Source: an uncultured Clostridia bacterium (lineage in GTDB: Bacteria; Bacillota; Clostridia; Oscillospirales; Ruminococcaceae). From it: a stretch of DNA of 64,000 nucleotides. Where the stretch lies: positions 1 to 64,000 of the forward strand of contig CANPXN010000004.1 of assembly GCA_947586185.1 (NCBI GenBank), given 5' to 3'. The notes beneath the pieces are model-generated. The model was not told the DNA's origin, ran no database searches, and was given only the letters and a program-made list of their open reading frames with translations. Within the stretch, counting starts at the first letter, position 1. Every line of letters begins with the position of its first letter. The position numbers and the translations under genes are program-made. Positions 60,452 through 64,000 of this stretch are shown piece by piece.

Positions 60452-60539
60452 CTGTTTGTTGAATGCAAAGCTTTGAACCGGAATATGAAATTCTCTGCAT
60501 CATACTTTCGGAATAATAAAATTTACAAAGGAGAGATCA

Positions 60540-63500
60540 ATGGTGAGTAATAAAAATAAGCTCCGTAAAATTATATCCGGCATTACGGCGCTGACCATTC
60601 TTTCAGCAGGATCTGCCAGTATCCATGCTATTACGAATCTCAAAGTAAAAGCCGCTCAGTCCACACTTTCCGGTGATGTAAACCTTGACGGAAGCGTAGG
60701 CACTGCTGACGTAGTTGCTCTTCAAAAGCATCTTGTAGGTCAGACTGCTCTTAGTGATACAGCTATGCTGAATTCTGATCTGAACAGCGACAACATTATT
60801 AATGTGTTCGATGCAATTCTTCTAAAGAGATCGGTCATGGATCCTCAGACGGATATTACATATATCCACCTCAGTGATTCCGGAATATCTGTTGAAGGCT
60901 CAGGTGCAGCTGTAAGCGCTGACGATACTTCGATCGTTACAATTTCATCAGCGGGAACATATTATGTTGACGGTACTCTGTCAGACGGTCAGCTTTATGT
61001 TTCAGCAGGAGATACCGACAAGGTAAACATCATGCTGAAAAACGCATCGATATCATGCAGTGACAATGCTCCGATCTATGTAACCAATGCTGGCAAGACA
61101 ATCATTACTCTTGCCGAGGGTTCAGAAAACACCATTACTGACGGTACAGCGTATACAGATGCCGAAGCGGATTCAGCTATTTATTCAAAGGACGACCTCA
61201 CAATAAACGGTAACGGTTCGCTGACCATCAATTCAAATTATCTGTATTCACTGAGATGCAATGACGATCTGAAAATCAACGGCGGAAACGTTACTATAAA
61301 ACACAACAGCGTAGACCCTGAGGGCGCAGCAGTTAGAGGCACAGGCTCCGTTGAGATAAAGGACGGAACACTCAATATCACATGTGCTACTGACGATACC
61401 GACACCGGCGCTGACGGCATAGTTTCAACCCAAAAGGATGATACTGCAAAGGGTTATGTTTCAATTTCAGGCGGAAATGTCACGATAAATGCAAAGGGCG
61501 GCGATGCAATCAAGTCCAAAAATAACTATGTTGAAATTACCGGTGGATATGTTATGGCAAAGGCTGAGAACGACGCTGTACAGGCTGAAACAACGATCAG
61601 CATAAGTGATTCAGCTGAGGTTTACGCATACGGTAAGAGAGGTCTTACTGCTCTTACAGGCACTTCAATAACCGGAGGAAGCGTTGTTGCAACGAGTAAT
61701 GAAGCTATTACTGATACAGCAGGAATCACTGTAAACTCAATGCTTCTTAACTACACTGAAAAGATCGACAAGCAAGAAATCGTTATTTCAAAAAATGGTT
61801 CAGAGGTTTATAGCGTAGCTCCTGATAAGAAGTACACTTATGTTCTTGTATGCAATGCTGCACTTACAGCCGGAGATTACACCGTTACAACTGGAACCGC
61901 TGCTATGACTCATGATGCAGCCGCAAAGGAAGGCATATTCACAATAAGCAGTGCAGGCAGCGTTACAGCGTTTAATAACGTTGCAGCGGCAAGCGGAACT
62001 GTTGTAGTTGATACTAACACAATTACTCTTAATTCCAGTTCTATAAGCTTTTCTGGCAGCGGCGCTTCACTGAGCGCTGACAGCAAAACCATTACAATTT
62101 CAGAGCCGGGTACATACTCGGTATCAGGCGAGTCAAACGACTGCCAGATCGTTGTTGACGTTGACAAAACGGCATACGCTGACGGCTTGGTTGAGCTTTC
62201 TCTTGAGGAAGCTTCAATGACTCATTCTTCCAACTCACCAATTTATGTTGCAAGCATCGGCGACAAGTGCGTTATCAATGCAAAAAAAGGAACTGTCAAC
62301 ACGATCTCAGACGGAACAAGCTATACAAATGCTGACGCTGACTGCGGTGCTATCTATTCCAAGGATGATATCACTTTCAAGGGCAGTGGTACTTTAAACG
62401 TAAACGGAAACTGTCAGGACGGTATCGTCAGCAAGAATGACATAAAGATCAATAACGGAACGATCAATGTAACAGCTGCTGACGACGGTATCAGAGGCAA
62501 GGATTCGGTAAGAATCGGCAATCCTGACGATCTTACAGCAAACGGCGGAACAGGAGATTTCAGCAAACTTTCAGTAACTGTAAAAACCACTGCCGGAGAC
62601 GGAATCAAATCCACAAATGCTGAAGAAACAGGCAGAGGCACTGTTGAGATCAACGGAGGTACAGTAAATATAAGCTCCTACGCTGACGGCATTCAGGCTG
62701 AACAGGAATTTGTCATGAACGGCGGAGATATTACGATCAACACATATGAGGGTTCAGGCTTTACAGGCACTGTAAGCGGCTCAACAGGCAGCTGGGGAGG
62801 TCCTGGTGGCGGCATGGGTCAGGAAGGCAACAGCAATAAGGTTGATATCAGTGCAAAGGGTATCAAAGCTGTCGGTCTTTATGATACAGACGGCACGACA
62901 TATCTCAGCGGCGGCAATATTACGATCAATGCCGGTACTATTAATATAGATTCTTCTGACGACTGCCTCCACTGCGCAGGAAATTTAAACATATTCGGCG
63001 GCAATATGAAGCTTGCTTCGGCAGATGATGCAGTTCATTCAGATTCTGATCTTACCCTTGGAAAAGAAGGCGGCTCTGAAAGCGACTTTGAAATCTACAT
63101 TACAGCATGCTATGAGGGTATTGAAGGAAACAATATCTATCAGCACAGCGGTACAGTTGTTGTAAAATCAACAGACGACGGCTATAATGCAGCAGGTGGC
63201 GCTGACGGCAGCGGCACAACCTCTCCTGGCGGCTGGGGAGGTCCTGGCGGCGGCATGGGCAGCACATCTGGCGGAAACGAGCTGACGATCACCGGCGGTA
63301 TTGCAATAGTTCAAGCTTCAAGCGGCGACCATGACGCATTCGATGCAAACGGAAATGTCAATATCTCAGGAGGATGCGTTATAGCAAACGGTCAAGAGCC
63401 TATCGACTGCGGCGACGGCTATACTGAAAATATCACAGGCGGTACTGTTGCTGAAATATCCTCCCAGGGAGGCGGCTCAATAGCTGCAAATACTCAATTC

Positions 63501-63773
63501 ACAATTGCAGATTCATCAGGAAATGTTATTGTATCATTTACAGCAATGCAGGCTATGGGTTCACCGTCACTTAACAATACAAACCTCAAGGTTTACACAG
63601 GAGGAACGATCTCAGGCGGCACAGACCTTATTACATCTGATACTGACGGCTCACAGAGTACGTATGCAGACGGAACAATTTCCGGCGGTACAGAAGTAAG
63701 CACATCCAGCGGAGGAAATCAGGGCGGAGGTCCCGGCGGATGGTCTTTGAGAAGCCGTGAATTTCCAGGATAA
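60540..63773 (+). CDS. Secreted dockerin protein with two DUF4353 (Cthe_2159-like) beta-helix regions
   Basis: 1077 residues. Signal peptide (about 1-40). Type I dockerin near the N-terminus (about 44-100: D-V-N-L-D-G-S-V-G-T-A-D and D-L-N-S-D-N-I-I-N-V-F-D). Two long repeats-rich regions follow (about 110-480 and 495-1060), with repeated I-Y-S-K-D-D-(L/I)-T-(I/F), G-S-G-(T/S)-L-x-(V/I)-N, and G-G-x-(I/V)-x-I-x-A turns. These fit the DUF4353/Cthe_2159 family of polysaccharide-binding parallel beta-helices. Two Gly-rich loops (G-G-P-G-G-G-M-G) lie in the second region. Dockerins are usually C-terminal, so the N-terminal place is uncommon. AAAGGAG precedes the ATG. Confidence 0.88.
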   Translation: MVSNKNKLRKIISGITALTILSAGSASIHAITNLKVKAAQSTLSGDVNLDGSVGTADVVALQKHLVGQTALSDTAMLNSDLNSDNIINVFDAILLKRSVMDPQTDITYIHLSDSGISVEGSGAAVSADDTSIVTISSAGTYYVDGTLSDGQLYVSAGDTDKVNIMLKNASISCSDNAPIYVTNAGKTIITLAEGSENTITDGTAYTDAEADSAIYSKDDLTINGNGSLTINSNYLYSLRCNDDLKINGGNVTIKHNSVDPEGAAVRGTGSVEIKDGTLNITCATDDTDTGADGIVSTQKDDTAKGYVSISGGNVTINAKGGDAIKSKNNYVEITGGYVMAKAENDAVQAETTISISDSAEVYAYGKRGLTALTGTSITGGSVVATSNEAITDTAGITVNSMLLNYTEKIDKQEIVISKNGSEVYSVAPDKKYTYVLVCNAALTAGDYTVTTGTAAMTHDAAAKEGIFTISSAGSVTAFNNVAAASGTVVVDTNTITLNSSSISFSGSGASLSADSKTITISEPGTYSVSGESNDCQIVVDVDKTAYADGLVELSLEEASMTHSSNSPIYVASIGDKCVINAKKGTVNTISDGTSYTNADADCGAIYSKDDITFKGSGTLNVNGNCQDGIVSKNDIKINNGTINVTAADDGIRGKDSVRIGNPDDLTANGGTGDFSKLSVTVKTTAGDGIKSTNAEETGRGTVEINGGTVNISSYADGIQAEQEFVMNGGDITINTYEGSGFTGTVSGSTGSWGGPGGGMGQEGNSNKVDISAKGIKAVGLYDTDGTTYLSGGNITINAGTINIDSSDDCLHCAGNLNIFGGNMKLASADDAVHSDSDLTLGKEGGSESDFEIYITACYEGIEGNNIYQHSGTVVVKSTDDGYNAAGGADGSGTTSPGGWGGPGGGMGSTSGGNELTITGGIAIVQASSGDHDAFDANGNVNISGGCVIANGQEPIDCGDGYTENITGGTVAEISSQGGGSIAANTQFTIADSSGNVIVSFTAMQAMGSPSLNNTNLKVYTGGTISGGTDLITSDTDGSQSTYADGTISGGTEVSTSSGGNQGGGPGGWSLRSREFPG

Positions 63774-63804
63774 AAAATACTGATTTAATTGATAATAACA
63801 CAAA

Positions 63805-63840
63805 ACACACCCGGAAGAGTTTATCCTCCGGGTGTGTTTT
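63805..63840. terminator. Bidirectional terminator after the dockerin gene
   Basis: ACACACCCGGA-11 nt-TCCGGGTGTGT then TTTTATTTTA; its right edge overlaps the stop codon of the minus-strand gene at the window edge. Confidence 0.85.
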
Positions 63841-64000
63841 ATTTTATGGAAACGATTACAGAAAACTTCTGATTTGTATAAATGCACTTAACTTCACTGA
63901 AACCGCATTTCTTTAGCATTCCGGTTTCTTCCTCAAAGGTACATTCCCTGTCAAGCTTTCTACGCTCTTTCCACAGCTCAATATCCCTTTGGGTAAGACC
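63839..64000 (-). CDS. Class I SAM methyltransferase, C-terminal end (partial)
   Basis: The last 53 codons of a minus-strand gene that starts beyond the window. The chain ends M-L-K-K-C-G-F-S-E-V-K-C-I-Y, then F-S-V-I-V-S-I-K, the usual last helix and two strands of SAM-dependent methyltransferases, where the loop before this helix carries E-E-x-x-x-M-L. Substrate unknown. Confidence 0.65.
   Translation of the reverse strand, partial: GLTQRDIELWKERRKLDRECTFEEETGMLKKCGFSEVKCIYTNQKFSVIVSIK

Larger units (their letters stand above)
60127..60539. other. Divergent regulatory region, VTC operon / dockerin beta-helix gene
   Basis: Two divergent promoters with identical 17-bp boxes (60187-60219 minus, 60310-60342 plus). 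Then comes a leader with three consecutive hairpins (60373-60451) upstream of the dockerin gene. No small gene was seen. Confidence 0.8.

Noticed and set aside
60361..60480. Leader of the dockerin gene as a c-di-GMP (GEMM) riboswitch
   Set aside because: GCAAAGC-like letters occur, but the tetraloop-receptor and flanking stems of GEMM could not be placed; kept only as an unassigned structured leader.
1..64000. tRNA and rRNA genes
   Set aside because: No cloverleaf with conserved GTTCRA and CCA-end context or rRNA core sequence was recognised by eye on either strand; a covariance search was not possible.

Overview
The window comes from a low-GC Gram-positive anaerobe that makes secreted dockerin proteins, most likely a Ruminococcus or close relative (Oscillospiraceae). 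Reasons: three proteins carry type I dockerin Ca-binding repeats, the energy ATPase is V-type, signal peptides and lipoboxes are Gram-positive, ribosome sites are strong GGAGG types, and a lysS-targeted conjugative-element graveyard of a kind common in gut Firmicutes is present. Species cannot be fixed from the sequence alone. No rRNA, tRNA or CRISPR array was seen.

Layout. 0.3-2.2 kb (minus): an operon of a free-standing dockerin, a V8-like secreted serine protease and a second dockerin protein, bracketed by an 87-bp direct repeat. 2.7-6.1 kb (plus): PHP phosphatase, Lrp/AsnC regulator, class I aminotransferase, ispE. 6.2-9.9 kb (minus): nadA, AI-2E-family permease, Na+/amino acid symporter. 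10.1-12.5 kb (plus): pcrA. 12.6-22.9 kb (minus): an ACT protein and UPF0210 protein followed by a nine-gene V-type ATPase operon. 23.3-25.4 kb: small unknowns, a DtxR-like regulator that seems to have lost metal ligands, and a VanZ protein probably read from a leaderless mRNA. 25.6-31.9 kb (plus): pstSCAB-phoU-phoPR, with a circularly permuted PstS.

32-45.5 kb is an integrative island stacked on the 3' end of lysS. Three lysS-tail attachment sites are present (33.03, 38.57 and 45.51 kb); each encodes the LysS C-terminus, but as three different alleles. Two identical integrase stumps start the modules. Module A holds decayed conjugation genes (VirB4 pseudogene, PrgI), a DUF4143 ATPase and a toxin-antitoxin pair. 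Module B holds a redox cluster (iron alcohol dehydrogenase, aldo/keto reductases, flavodoxin, FMN reductase, acetyltransferase) divergent from a LysR regulator. A metallo-beta-lactamase-fold hydrolase lies left of the first att site beside debris of the same kind.

45.5-64 kb (mostly minus): lysS-greA; a LacI-controlled sugar ABC importer without its own ATPase; a double helix-hairpin-helix lipid-anchored or secreted protein; an aquaporin; a heterodimeric ABC exporter; and a divergent pair formed by a VTC-type polyphosphate polymerase/DUF4956 operon and a 1077-residue dockerin/beta-helix protein. The two divergent promoters of that last locus carry identical 17-bp TTTAAG-N5-TTTAAG boxes, each exactly 10 bp upstream of its -10 element, which is the layout of CiaR-type response-regulator sites and implies shared control. 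A 180-bp palindromic MITE-like element lies downstream of the operon. A methyltransferase gene runs off the right edge.
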